Of a stretch of DNA of 64,000 nt, positions 1 to 8,992 are shown in pieces. The DNA lies in contig JARGNI010000030.1 of the NCBI GenBank assembly GCA_029213195.1, positions 1 through 64,000 on the forward strand. Direction: 5' to 3'. How positions within the stretch are numbered: the first letter of the stretch is position 1; every line of letters begins with the position of its first letter. The DNA is from Verrucomicrobiales bacterium. Its GTDB lineage: Bacteria; Verrucomicrobiota; Verrucomicrobiia; Verrucomicrobiales; DEV007. The notes under the pieces were generated by a model, which did no database searches, had not been told where the DNA came from, and saw nothing but the letters and a program-made list of their open reading frames with translations. A program made the translations under genes and the position numbers.

Positions 1-30
1 ACGAAGCACTCTAGAAATTACAACCCGGTG

Positions 31-2925
31 TCATTTATTTGTGGCGCAACACGCCAGCTCCTCCGGGGCCATGATCTGGAAGGCATACCTGCGAAAGGCC
101 GCGAGCCCTTCGCCAAAGGTCACTTGTTGCGTGAGCTCGTTCTCGATCCGTTCGAGTTCGGCCCGTTTCTCTTCATCGGTCTCGGCGAGATGGACCAGGC
201 ACCGAATCGCAAAACCGTTGTCGATGTCGAGACGCAGGGCTTCGCGGTAGGCCTCCCGCGCCGCCGCCTTTTCTCCGAGGTCTTCGAGAACGGATCCGAG
301 AATGCCGTGTCCGTGGGTCTGGTTGGGACGAAGGGCGACCGCCGCCTCGGCAGTGGTTCGGGCTTCGTCCAGCTTCCCACTCTCCTGGAAATCGATTGCC
401 AGTTCCCGCATCGCCCAGGCATTGCTGGGGTGCCCTTCGAGGAGATCCTTCAGTGCGCCCTCGGCGCGCCCCGGACCGAGATCCCGCAGCCACGAGATGT
501 GAAGCTCTCGCAAGGGCACGAAATTCGGGTAGCGCTGCGATTCCTTTTCCAACCGCTCGACCGCGGCCTCGTTCCCCTCCGATTCCGCGAGGAAACGCGC
601 GGCCGCCCGATAACCATCCATGGCAAAGGGCTCGAGTTCGAGAATCTCGTTCCAGGCTGCCAAGGCCGACTTCGGATCCATTTGCAGGGAAGCGAGTCGA
701 GCCCGCGAGCGCAGCAGGCTCGCGCGACTGCATTTCCCCTCGGCTTTCTCCAAAGTGGCTTCGGCTTCCTCGAAACGGAAAGCGTTCCCATATTCTCCGG
801 CGGCAAAGAGCAGCAGCTCTCCATCGTCGGGCAGCGTCTGCAGGGCCTCATCCAAGAGGGCGAAGCGATCGCCGGGATCATCCACTGTCTTGAGAGCGCC
901 AAAAAGCGTCATGATTGGCCCCGAGGCTTTAGCCCCGAGTTTCTCATATCGATTGCGCAACCAGGCGATCCCCTCCTCCGGCTTTCCGATGCAACGGCAG
1001 GCGCGGAAGTAGTTGTCGGCATGGGTTTCGTTGCGGATCTCGCGACTGCTCGCAAATCGATACAACTCGGTCGCTTCTTCCAGTTCGCGTTCCTCCCAGA
1101 GAACCCCGGCATAGCCCCGCAGGGTTTCGGCATCGAGACGACGAAAATAGAGGGCGCGCCGGTAGTAGTAGAGCGCCTCTTCGAGACTCTGGGAGTCATC
1201 CGCGAGGAGGTCGGCCAACTCCTTGTAGAACACGGTCAGGACTTCATCGCCCTCCAGCTCTTTGCTGAGCCACTCGATCCGTTCGGCGCGCGTCTGGAAC
1301 TCCTGGATCCGCCAGAAGATATCGAGACGGTATTTCTTCGAATCGGGATAGGCCGCCGAGAGCCGCTCGAGGATGGGAAGGATCTTGGGATGATCCTTGT
1401 CGTAGGAATGAAGACTGATCGCGGCCATCTCGGCAAGACGATGCTCCGGAACGAGCTCGTTCATCTTCTCGACGCACTCTTCCGCCGCTTCCCGCTGGTG
1501 ATGCTCCAACGCCCCCTGGAGGGTAAAGTAGTGATCGAACAAATTGGCGTCGGGCAGCTCGATTGCATCGAGCAATTCCGACTTTTCCTTGGGAACAAAG
1601 GCCATCGCGCGAGGTCCCGAAAAGGCATACTGCTCGAAGAACTCCTTGGAAAGAGACTCTCGATAGCTGCGATCGCCCGGATCTCGAATGATCAGCGTAC
1701 CAGCCCGGGAGTCGAACCCAATGACCGCCTGGAGGTGGGCACTGGTCGGTTCGACGGTCGCGAGGGCAAAGGGAATCCCCGCGTCGATGAGAGCCTCGGT
1801 CACTTCGGAATCGGCCGTGAACTCCCTGACATACCACCCCTCTTCCTGTGCCCAGAGTCGCTCCTTGTAACCCGGGGTGCCATCGTAGCAGATCTCTTCG
1901 GCGATCGAGAGGTGATCCGCTTCCTGCCCCCAGAACTTGGCGAGAGCAGTGAGCGTCGCCGGAGCACAAGTCATCTCGTTCTGCCGGACAAACCCCACCG
2001 GCAGGACCTTTCGGTTTCCCTTCGCAAATTCGCCCGACTCGATTCGCTCGGATATGGTCTTGTAGAATCCCGAGTCAGCCGACTCGGCGTAGGTGACCAC
2101 TTTCTCGGAATCCCCGAGGAGAAAATGGAAATTGGCTCGCATCCCCGCGAAATACTTCTGCAGGGCTTCTTCCGCCATGGGCGAACGGCGCTCATACTCG
2201 TCGACCATCTCGAGTCCGGCCTCGTACTCCCCGATCTCGTCGTAGAATCTCGTGAGATGGCCGGCGATCATCCCACTGGCATTGTGCTCGAGTGCGCTTC
2301 TCAACAAGTCGATCGCTTCTTCATCCCGGGAGTCCGACCAGTAGCCATTGGCCACCGTCGCGAGGGCGGCACGATAGTGGGGACGCATCGCGAGGGCCGA
2401 TTCGGCTACCTCCAGGCTCTCCTCGGTTCGGTCCTCCTCGAGAAGGAGGTGAGAACGGCGAACCCGTATCCAGCAATCCTCGGGCTCGAGAGCTTCCGCG
2501 ATTTCCTGGGCCTCCCAGGCTCGATCGAAGTCTCGGAAATCAGCGTAGATCCCACTGAGGGCGAGATACAGGCTGGAGAAAGCAGGGTCCGAACGAGGGT
2601 CCTCCGAGGTCGCAAGGACCCTGCGGATCATCCGCAGGGCGGGCAACTGTCCCCGTCTCGCCTCGATGCGGAAAGAGGCGTAGTAGGCAGCTCCCGGATC
2701 ATCGGGATGATCTCGATATCCCCGAAGGTGAAAGAGATCCGACTTGCGCGATGCCCCGCGGATCTGGAAGAGACGTGCTGCGATCGTTCGCCCCACGCGA
2801 GAAGTCCACGTCTCCGGATCGCCATATCCGAGGAGTCGATCCCAGGCTTCTGTCGTCCTCCCTTCTTCGATGAGATCGGCAATTTCCTTTTCGTGAAGGT
2901 GGGTAAAGGCAGGCTCCTCGGACAT
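31..2925 (-). CDS. TPR-repeat protein with embedded C39-like cysteine peptidase domain
   Basis: Protein of 964 residues starting MSEEPAFTHL and lacking a signal peptide or membrane segment, so probably cytoplasmic. Residues about 20-290 and 460-940 are helical repeats of TPR type (for example ESGKLDEARTTAEAAVALRP near the C-terminus). Between them, about residues 308-445, lies a papain-like C39 peptidase-type domain: Q315 and C320 in QNEMTCAPAT, H397 in SAHLQAVIGFD and D415 in IRDPGD fit a Gln-Cys-His-Asp active site. C39 domains usually sit at the N-terminus of bacteriocin exporters, where they cut double-glycine leaders; here there is no ABC transporter. The domain could be an active peptidase or a peptide-binding module. 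No operon partner is evident; the neighbour upstream is divergent. Domain calls are by eye; the function is unknown. Confidence 0.85.
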   Translation of the reverse strand: MSEEPAFTHLHEKEIADLIEEGRTTEAWDRLLGYGDPETWTSRVGRTIAARLFQIRGASRKSDLFHLRGYRDHPDDPGAAYYASFRIEARRGQLPALRMIRRVLATSEDPRSDPAFSSLYLALSGIYADFRDFDRAWEAQEIAEALEPEDCWIRVRRSHLLLEEDRTEESLEVAESALAMRPHYRAALATVANGYWSDSRDEEAIDLLRSALEHNASGMIAGHLTRFYDEIGEYEAGLEMVDEYERRSPMAEEALQKYFAGMRANFHFLLGDSEKVVTYAESADSGFYKTISERIESGEFAKGNRKVLPVGFVRQNEMTCAPATLTALAKFWGQEADHLSIAEEICYDGTPGYKERLWAQEEGWYVREFTADSEVTEALIDAGIPFALATVEPTSAHLQAVIGFDSRAGTLIIRDPGDRSYRESLSKEFFEQYAFSGPRAMAFVPKEKSELLDAIELPDANLFDHYFTLQGALEHHQREAAEECVEKMNELVPEHRLAEMAAISLHSYDKDHPKILPILERLSAAYPDSKKYRLDIFWRIQEFQTRAERIEWLSKELEGDEVLTVFYKELADLLADDSQSLEEALYYYRRALYFRRLDAETLRGYAGVLWEERELEEATELYRFASSREIRNETHADNYFRACRCIGKPEEGIAWLRNRYEKLGAKASGPIMTLFGALKTVDDPGDRFALLDEALQTLPDDGELLLFAAGEYGNAFRFEEAEATLEKAEGKCSRASLLRSRARLASLQMDPKSALAAWNEILELEPFAMDGYRAAARFLAESEGNEAAVERLEKESQRYPNFVPLRELHISWLRDLGPGRAEGALKDLLEGHPSNAWAMRELAIDFQESGKLDEARTTAEAAVALRPNQTHGHGILGSVLEDLGEKAAAREAYREALRLDIDNGFAIRCLVHLAETDEEKRAELERIENELTQQVTFGEGLAAFRRYAFQIMAPEELACCATNK

Positions 2926-3065
2926 ATCAGGTTTTCCAACGTCCGCGCATCGAGAAAAATCTAAAACGAGACCTCAAACCCAAATTCGAAAATTTCTGCC
3001 CCTCTCCGCATCTCCCCTCTTTACGGACGTGACGCGAACGATCCATCCTGCTTAGGATGCGCCCC

Positions 3066-3806
3066 ATGAAGATTCACACCCATCCCGATGCCCAGGTTTC
3101 CGGAAAAGCCGCCGCCGAAAGAGGAGCCGCCCTCCTGCGCGCGGCTCTCGCCGAGAAAGAAACCGCAAACGTCATCGTGGCCACCGGTGCTTCCCAGTTT
3201 GCGATGCTGGAGCACCTTCGCTCCTTCGAAGACATCCGCTGGGATCGGGTCTCGATCTTCCATCTCGATGAATACGTCGGATTGCCCATTTCTCATCCGG
3301 CCTCGTTTCGGCAGTATCTCTGGGATCGCTTCGTCAAGCTTCTCCCCCACCCACCAAGGGCCTTCTACCCGCTCGATGGAGACCTCGATGCGGCGGCGGA
3401 ATGTGAACGAGTGGGGGCTCTCATCGAAAGCGTCGAAATCGATGTCGCCTTCATCGGGATCGGGGAAAATGGACATATCGCCTTCAACGATCCTCCGGCC
3501 GATTTTGAAACCCGTGCTTCGTATCACGTCGTTGATCTTGATGAGGCGTGTCGACGGCAACAGCTGGGCGAAGGTTGGTTTCCCGACTTCGACTCCGTCC
3601 CGTCGCAAGCGATCTCGATGACAGTCTCCAGGATCCTCGCAAGCCGGAACATCATCTGCACGGTCCCGGACGAGAGAAAAGCCAAGGCCGTCCAAAAGAG
3701 CGTCGAAGCCCCCGTCACCCCCGAAGTCCCAGCCTCCATTCTCCAGCAGCACGAAAACATGGAACTCTTTCTCGATGAAGCCGCTGCCAGTCAGCTCTCC
3801 TCGTAG
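3066..3806 (+). CDS. nagB: Glucosamine-6-phosphate deaminase family protein (NagB-like)
   Basis: NagB-family enzyme, expected to convert glucosamine-6-phosphate to fructose-6-phosphate and ammonia in amino-sugar breakdown. The motif FHLDEYVGL carries the catalytic Asp (D68 from the chosen start) and [13 protein letters not shown] carries N135, H137 and D142. In E. coli NagB the matching residues are Asp141, His143 and Glu148, so the ring-opening set is altered conservatively. At 246 residues the protein is near usual NagB length. An in-frame ATG at 3057 is also possible; 3066 is preferred because AGGA at 3054-3057 is then about 8 bases upstream. The 3' end overlaps the convergent permease gene by 16 bases. 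Confidence 0.85.
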   Translation: MKIHTHPDAQVSGKAAAERGAALLRAALAEKETANVIVATGASQFAMLEHLRSFEDIRWDRVSIFHLDEYVGLPISHPASFRQYLWDRFVKLLPHPPRAFYPLDGDLDAAAECERVGALIESVEIDVAFIGIGENGHIAFNDPPADFETRASYHVVDLDEACRRQQLGEGWFPDFDSVPSQAISMTVSRILASRNIICTVPDERKAKAVQKSVEAPVTPEVPASILQQHENMELFLDEAAASQLSS

Positions 3807-4816
3807 ACCGACTCTCCTGGATCGGAGGCATAGCGTCGCCCCCATTTCCAGACCAGGAGAAAGAGCGCGACTCCAAAGCCAAATGTCAGGACGGCGAGCA
3901 AGGTCAACGGACGATCAAACGGCACGATGATGAGAGCACCGATGAACTGAGCGAGGATCACCACAAGGAGGAGCCGGACGACAAAGAGGTGCCCACGACT
4001 GGAGATGAATCGAGCGCCCAGGGGAGCTCCGATCGCGACAATGGGCACACAGACCCACCAGTAGTTCCAGATCTCTTCCCGAATCGGTTCGCCTCCTCCG
4101 CCAAGGAGACGCCAGCAGAACCCAACCAGGCTGTTGGAAGCCATGAGAACGACGGAAGTCGGAGTCGCCACCGTCTCGCAAAGTCGAAATCCGAGCACCA
4201 GGAGCGCGAAGACGAGGATATCGAGCCCACTGCCGAGGAGTCCGGAAATGATTCCGCCGAGGAGCCCTGAAAGAGCGAGAAAAAACAGGGTGCGGGAGGA
4301 CCGATCCGCCAAGGTCGTTCTTCGCACCTTCCTCGTGATCTGATTGATTCGCCATAGGGCAAAACCGAACGCGAGCCAGAGCGAAACGAAGAAAACCTTG
4401 GTCGGGTCCGGGGCGAACCACCACTGGACGAACTCCAATCCGATGATGGCACCGACCGCACCCGCGATCCCCGCCACCACGAGACTGGTCCGATCGACGT
4501 GGATCTTTCGCCAGAAGATGGCGATGGATGCCGAGGTCATCCCGACCGACTGGATCATCATCGAGAAGTCTCTCGCTCCCTTGGGCTCGATGTTGAATCC
4601 CAGGGTCATCACGGGAAAGGCCACCGCTCCGCCCCCCTGGCTCGTCGACCCGGCGACGAAAGAACCGAACGCCATCGTCACGGACATGAACCAATTCTCA
4701 ACGAACAGAGCCCAACGAGCCCCCAAGCTCATGAAAATCGCCCAGAGAATCCAAACGGCGAAGATGAAGCAAAGATCGAGGTGACGAGAGAGATTTCGGT
4801 GAAGCTGCAAGAGCAA
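3791..4816 (-). CDS. TauE/SafE family membrane permease
   Basis: Integral membrane protein of 341 residues with about eight hydrophobic segments and the repeated glycine-rich architecture of the TauE/SafE (DUF81) family, for example [20 protein letters not shown] near the N-terminus and [20 protein letters not shown] in the second half. The family includes proposed exporters or importers of sulfite and organosulfonates; the substrate here cannot be read from the sequence. It stands alone, convergent and overlapping with the NagB-like gene. No sulfur-metabolism genes are adjacent, so the sulfonate link is only a family-level expectation. Confidence 0.85.
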   Translation of the reverse strand: MLLQLHRNLSRHLDLCFIFAVWILWAIFMSLGARWALFVENWFMSVTMAFGSFVAGSTSQGGGAVAFPVMTLGFNIEPKGARDFSMMIQSVGMTSASIAIFWRKIHVDRTSLVVAGIAGAVGAIIGLEFVQWWFAPDPTKVFFVSLWLAFGFALWRINQITRKVRRTTLADRSSRTLFFLALSGLLGGIISGLLGSGLDILVFALLVLGFRLCETVATPTSVVLMASNSLVGFCWRLLGGGGEPIREEIWNYWWVCVPIVAIGAPLGARFISSRGHLFVVRLLLVVILAQFIGALIIVPFDRPLTLLAVLTFGFGVALFLLVWKWGRRYASDPGESVYEES

Positions 4817-4910
4817 AGGTTACGATTATCGAGGGCGGTCCGGAGGCACTATTCCCTGTCTCGGGCGAGGGAAAAGGGAAATTTCGCCGGACTTCTCTTT
4901 GCCGTTCTCC

Positions 4911-6182
4911 CTACAACCTGTCACCCGGCTCCACCTCGAGTGATCCTTCGCAGTAGGCTTTCCAGATTTTTGCGATCGTGAGATTGGGCACGAAGGTCTT
5001 TCCTTCGTCCGAGATCGGGCCCGATTCCTCGATCTTCACATAGGATGCATCCGAATAGGTGCCGATATATCCTTTTTCTCGCTCGTAGGGCTCGATCCAG
5101 GAAGCCGGCCCGGAGGCATCCCCCTCTTCCGCCCGACTCTCGCGAAGTCGCGTCGAAAGAACATTCTGCAGATATTTCTTTCCAAAATACTCGGTCTCGA
5201 GATTGGGGCTGGAGTCCCCCCGAAACTCCCGCCCTCCTGTCCAGTTTGACTCCATTTCTGCCGCCCGCTGCAACGCCGAGGTGGCCGGGTGCTCGGAACC
5301 CCAGATTTCGTAGTTGTTGCTGTATTCTCCCCAAAGGAAAAGCATGGGCACCGCTGCCGATTCTGGAGTGGGGTCGGCGCGATAAAAGGCTCCTTTGGCA
5401 CAAACGGCAGCGAGGACGATTTCGGGTTTCGCCTGGACGAAACTGTAGGCCACCGCGGAGCCGAAACGCTCCGATCCATACACAAGAAAGGGCAAATCGA
5501 TCAGTTCCGGTCTTTCTGCTTTCTGCGCAATTTTCGAGACGGCTTCGAGCACATCATCCGCGAGGCCATTCTCGGCAAACGCGCTGTCGGGCATTTTGCG
5601 AATATCGGGATCGCGATAATTGATCGAGTAGGTCATGAGAGCGAGGCTTTCGTTCTTCTGCAAGGAACCGAACAAGCCCGTTCCAAACTCGAATCCGGTC
5701 AGGTATTTCAGGGATTCCCCCTGGTCCCCAATTCCCACGAAAAGGATCGCACGAGCCTTTCCCGGGGGAAGCTGAATCGCAAAAGTCGCCCCGCCGACAT
5801 CGACGTCCTCCCAACCGGGAAAACGATCTCGAGGCGGGGTCGTGCCCGCCGCCATTTCCTCGGGCTTTTCCGGTGCAAAGGTTCCCAGGTTCAGGGGCAC
5901 GGTCTCTCCTTTCTGCGAGGAGAGATAGGCGGCATAGATACGTGGATGTTCCTGCTCCAGCGCCGAAAGATCGAGCTTCTCCCAGGGGATCCCGATGATA
6001 TCTCCCTCCGGCTGAAGCTGGGCCGTGACTCCCTTGGGCGTGGCATCCTTGAGGCCCGCGAACTCGACGGCCCGGCCATTTGATCCCGTGATCGTGATTG
6101 CAGAAGCTTCGCCAAGCCAGGAATGAGAAACGATCCCGAGGAGGAAACAGAGGAGAAAGGGGGAATTCAGCGCTCTTTTCAT
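4911..6182 (-). CDS. Secreted protein with SHD1-like N-terminal module and alpha/beta-hydrolase-like domain
   Basis: A signal peptide is seen at residues 1-28 (hydrophobic run ending in EASA). Residues about 29-80 resemble SHD1-type modules common in secreted PVC proteins: a phrase like NGRAVEFAGLKDATPKG followed by IPWEKLDLSAL. The remaining 330 residues look like an alpha/beta hydrolase: RAILFVGIGDQG early, YGSERFGSAVAY where a nucleophile elbow would lie, and VPMLFLWGEYSNN at a typical later strand. The elbow does not match the strict G-x-S-x-G pattern, so activity is uncertain. It lies 78 bases downstream of a lipoprotein gene on the same strand and may share its transcript. No specific substrate can be inferred. 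Confidence 0.65.
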   Translation of the reverse strand: MKRALNSPFLLCFLLGIVSHSWLGEASAITITGSNGRAVEFAGLKDATPKGVTAQLQPEGDIIGIPWEKLDLSALEQEHPRIYAAYLSSQKGETVPLNLGTFAPEKPEEMAAGTTPPRDRFPGWEDVDVGGATFAIQLPPGKARAILFVGIGDQGESLKYLTGFEFGTGLFGSLQKNESLALMTYSINYRDPDIRKMPDSAFAENGLADDVLEAVSKIAQKAERPELIDLPFLVYGSERFGSAVAYSFVQAKPEIVLAAVCAKGAFYRADPTPESAAVPMLFLWGEYSNNYEIWGSEHPATSALQRAAEMESNWTGGREFRGDSSPNLETEYFGKKYLQNVLSTRLRESRAEEGDASGPASWIEPYEREKGYIGTYSDASYVKIEESGPISDEGKTFVPNLTIAKIWKAYCEGSLEVEPGDRL

Positions 6183-6260
6183 AGTCAGTCCTATGAGAAA
6201 GGCTTATACCAGATCCTCCCTCTCCATCGCAAGACGGAATGAGCCGTCTCTGGAACCGAA

Positions 6261-6773
6261 CTACCGGCTCCAGACGACAATGGGAGCGGTGGGGTGGGAC
6301 TCGACCTGGTGGCGCTGCTCCGCATCCACGACCGCATGTTGCCAAGCCGAGACCCCGCGAAGCAAACCCGGCTGCCGCTCGGGATTGTCGACATTGCGTC
6401 CCGAGATGGGACCTCGCCCGAGGGCTTTCCGCAGGGCTTCTCGCTCTGCCGAAATATTCTCGCGATGGGAATCGAAGGCTACCCAGAGAGGAACCGGTTC
6501 CGCAGGAGTCCAGTTTTTCGGAACGATGGGAACGACATACCGATAGTGAGTCTCCCGCTGTCCAGGCACCTTGGTGGGACCTCCACCCGCGCTTTTCCAC
6601 TGATAGCTCCCCATACCCTCGAACTTCGGGGTGCCCGAAAAGGTCAGGAAGCTTTCCCGAAAATACTCGGGCGCTCTTCGCAGATCCTCGACTACAACCG
6701 CCTCCTCCAGTCGACCACAACCGGCCAGGAGCCCTCCCAGGACCAGGGGAAGAAGGAAGCGGAAAGCATGCAT
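6261..6773 (-). CDS. Hypothetical lipoprotein
   Basis: Small protein of 170 residues with a lipoprotein signal: MHAFRFLLPLVLGGLLAGC, where LAGC is a good lipobox and C19 would be lipidated. The mature part has no motif I recognise; it contains a segment on wording like WTPAEPVPLWVAFDSH and a C-terminus ending APIVVWSR. It precedes the SHD1/hydrolase-like gene in the same direction with a 78-base spacer, so the two may be co-transcribed envelope proteins. Codon use and GC content match the neighbours, and the lipobox supports a real gene. No function can be assigned. Confidence 0.7.
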   Translation of the reverse strand: MHAFRFLLPLVLGGLLAGCGRLEEAVVVEDLRRAPEYFRESFLTFSGTPKFEGMGSYQWKSAGGGPTKVPGQRETHYRYVVPIVPKNWTPAEPVPLWVAFDSHRENISAEREALRKALGRGPISGRNVDNPERQPGLLRGVSAWQHAVVDAEQRHQVESHPTAPIVVWSR

Positions 6774-6941
6774 GAAAAGAAATCCGCCGAACCACCGGTA
6801 AGACCGTAATTAGTGACCTCCGGGGTAATGCATTCTGTCAATGACAGGCCGCATCATTCCGCAATGGAACAAGATAATCTCGCTCGATGATTCGACGGGC
6901 CGGACTATCCTACGAAACCACCTCCTGCGCCACCGATTCCT

Positions 6942-7895
6942 TCACGAATCCGAGTCCGTTTCCGAAGGCTTTTCTCGGTTCGCCCCGAAACGCTCCATCA
7001 AGTATACCGCGACAAAGCCAAGGAGCATCACGAGCACCGCGAGACCCACCGCGGGTGAAAAGGCAGGAAGATACCAGTCGTAGCCCACGACCTTCTCCTT
7101 GATGTCCTCCCCCGCCCCGAATGTCTCGATGATGGCATTCTTCCACGGCCAGATGATGAGGAGGGAGCCGGCGACAAATCCCGTAAGAAGCGCCACCGCG
7201 AGATCATGGTGAGTGCGAAACACCCAGGAGAGAATGCGGCTGAGGAGAAGCAGGCCGATAACCGCTCCGATCCCCACGGGAACGAGGATGGCAAACGCTG
7301 CCGGATCGAGTGATTTGAGACCAATCACCGACTCGATCATGATCAACTGGTAGTTGCCCAACAGGAGCAGCACGAAAGACCCTGACAATCCCGGAATGAT
7401 CATGCTCGCCATGGCGATGACCCCGCAAAGGAGGAGGTAGGGAACGCTGTCGTTCTCGGCCGCGGGCTTGAGAAGTGCCACGGCGATGGCGATCGCCGCA
7501 CCGATGAGAAATCCGAGAACCGGTCCGATCGACCACCGCCCGACCTGTCGCCCCACAAAAATCACCGAGGCGAGGATGAGCCCGAAAAAGAAGGCCCATA
7601 CATAGGTCTCGTGCTTTTCGAAAAGATATTCGAGGAGACTCGCGAGAGACACGATGCTAACCACCACCCCAAGCCCCAGGGCGATCAGGAAGGAGAGGTC
7701 CACCCGCTGGGCAAACTCCCGGATACGACCTTTGAGGACAAGCTTGACGGCCCCTCCATCGAGAGATCGAAGGGCCTCGATGAGGCGTTCGTAGATCCCG
7801 GTGATGAACGCCACGGTTCCCCCGGAGACTCCGGGAATGACGTTGGCAGCCCCCATCGCGGCTCCCTTGAGAAAATGGGAAATGCCTTCTTTCAT
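6942..7895 (-). CDS. DUF368 family membrane protein
   Basis: Polytopic membrane protein of 317 residues starting MKEGISHFLKG. The DUF368 hallmarks are visible: GAANVIPGVSGGTVAFITGI near the N-terminus and a related internal copy MASMIIPGLSGSFVLLLLGN in the middle, an inverted-repeat-like arrangement. Characterised relatives have been linked to polyprenyl-phosphate (undecaprenyl phosphate) translocation across the membrane, so a role in recycling lipid carrier for cell-wall or polysaccharide synthesis is plausible. The frame is open upstream to 8063, but that part only shadows the deformylase gene; 7895 is chosen because the conserved family N-terminus begins there. It follows the deformylase gene by 34 bases and is probably co-transcribed with it. 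Confidence 0.9.
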   Translation of the reverse strand: MKEGISHFLKGAAMGAANVIPGVSGGTVAFITGIYERLIEALRSLDGGAVKLVLKGRIREFAQRVDLSFLIALGLGVVVSIVSLASLLEYLFEKHETYVWAFFFGLILASVIFVGRQVGRWSIGPVLGFLIGAAIAIAVALLKPAAENDSVPYLLLCGVIAMASMIIPGLSGSFVLLLLGNYQLIMIESVIGLKSLDPAAFAILVPVGIGAVIGLLLLSRILSWVFRTHHDLAVALLTGFVAGSLLIIWPWKNAIIETFGAGEDIKEKVVGYDWYLPAFSPAVGLAVLVMLLGFVAVYLMERFGANREKPSETDSDS

Positions 7896-7929
7896 GGCCT
7901 GGTTCGCGCGGTGAGACAGGAGAACTCGA

Positions 7930-8481
7930 TCAACCGAACTGCTGCTGCATCTCCTTGAGCTGCCTTCGGATCGCGAGCTTCCTAGCGCTCGACATCCGAT
8001 CGATGAACAGCTTTCCGAAGAGGTGATCCGTCTCGTGCTGAATAGCCCTGGCAAAAAGACCATCGGTTTCGATCACGAGGGTTTCTCCTTCGAGCGTGCC
8101 CACGGTGGCCTTGACCTCGAAAGGACGGGTAATATCCCCGCGCAGGTCGGGAAAGGAGAGGCAGCCTTCGACATCGGTATCCTTGGCTCCGAGGAGTTCC
8201 AGTTCCGGATTGATGAAAGTCAGGGGACAGATCTCTTCCAAGCTCGCGTCCTCCCCGTTGACCCGAAGATAGCTGATGCACTCGGGATCATGGGATACAT
8301 CCACGATCGCCAGTTGCAGGGACACTCCCACCTGCGGCGCGGCCAGTCCGACGCCATTGGCATCATACATCGTCTCGACCATGTCTTCGGCGAGAGTTCG
8401 CACTTCTTCCGTGATCTCATTGACGGGAGAAGCCACTTTGCGGAGAACAGGCTGCGGGTAGAAAACGATGGGACGAATCAT
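7930..8481 (-). CDS. def: Peptide deformylase
   Basis: Removes the formyl group from the N-terminal methionine of new proteins. All three deformylase motifs are present: GVGLAAPQVG, EGCLSFP and QHETDHLFGKLFIDR, supplying the Cys, the two metal-binding His and the catalytic Glu. The length of 183 residues is normal. Its start MIRPIVFYPQPVLR matches the family N-terminus. The DUF368 gene follows after 34 bases on the same strand; the ExbD gene ends 94 bases upstream, also on the same strand. Confidence 0.97.
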   Translation of the reverse strand: MIRPIVFYPQPVLRKVASPVNEITEEVRTLAEDMVETMYDANGVGLAAPQVGVSLQLAIVDVSHDPECISYLRVNGEDASLEEICPLTFINPELELLGAKDTDVEGCLSFPDLRGDITRPFEVKATVGTLEGETLVIETDGLFARAIQHETDHLFGKLFIDRMSSARKLAIRRQLKEMQQQFG

Positions 8482-8575
8482 GATACGGACAGGTCTACGA
8501 TTCTACCTCAGCGCTTCTTTCGTGCAAACCATTCCCGCGCCCGATCTTTGCATCTCATGCGCCCCTGTCGCCAGG

Positions 8576-8992
8576 CTACTCCTCGAGTAGAATCCGCAGG
8601 GGAAGTTCTCCGATTTCCAATCCGGCCTCGGTAGCGGCATCCCAAACTTTCACCATGAGCCCAAGAGGAGCTCCTTCGTCGGCCTTGAGTTCGAGTTCAC
8701 GCTCCGGGTTCTGTCGACGGAAGGCGAGCAACTCGGCGGACAGATTCGCCATGGGCACGATTCGCTCTCCCAGGGAAACGGATCCATCTTTGCCCAGGGC
8801 CAGGGAAACTCGCAGGTCGGCCTCTCCCACCGAGGTCATTTCGGAGGACTTCGGTAGATTCACTTTCACCAACGACTCCTTCTTCTTGAAGGTCGTCGTG
8901 ACGATGAAAAAGATGAGCAGGATCGCGAGAATATCGATCAGGGTGATGATCGGCACCGCAGGACGCTCACGTCTTTTGTGATAAAATTTCAC
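8576..8992 (-). CDS. exbD: ExbD/TolR-family biopolymer transport protein
   Basis: Protein of 138 residues with a short cytoplasmic N-terminus, one transmembrane helix about residues 15-36 (TLIDILAILLIFFIVTTTF) and a periplasmic domain. The Asp in LIDILAILL is the conserved membrane aspartate expected to carry protons. With ExbB it would form a proton-motive-force motor that energises a TonB- or Tol-type protein. It overlaps the exbB gene by four bases (ATGA), showing translational coupling, and is last in the tonB-exbB-exbD order. Confidence 0.92.
   Translation of the reverse strand: MKFYHKRRERPAVPIITLIDILAILLIFFIVTTTFKKKESLVKVNLPKSSEMTSVGEADLRVSLALGKDGSVSLGERIVPMANLSAELLAFRRQNPERELELKADEGAPLGLMVKVWDAATEAGLEIGELPLRILLEE

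Noticed and set aside
28-2964. Very long open frame on the plus strand opposite the TPR/C39 gene
   Set aside because: It is a codon-bias shadow of the GC-rich minus-strand gene; the translation has no family motif or sensible composition.
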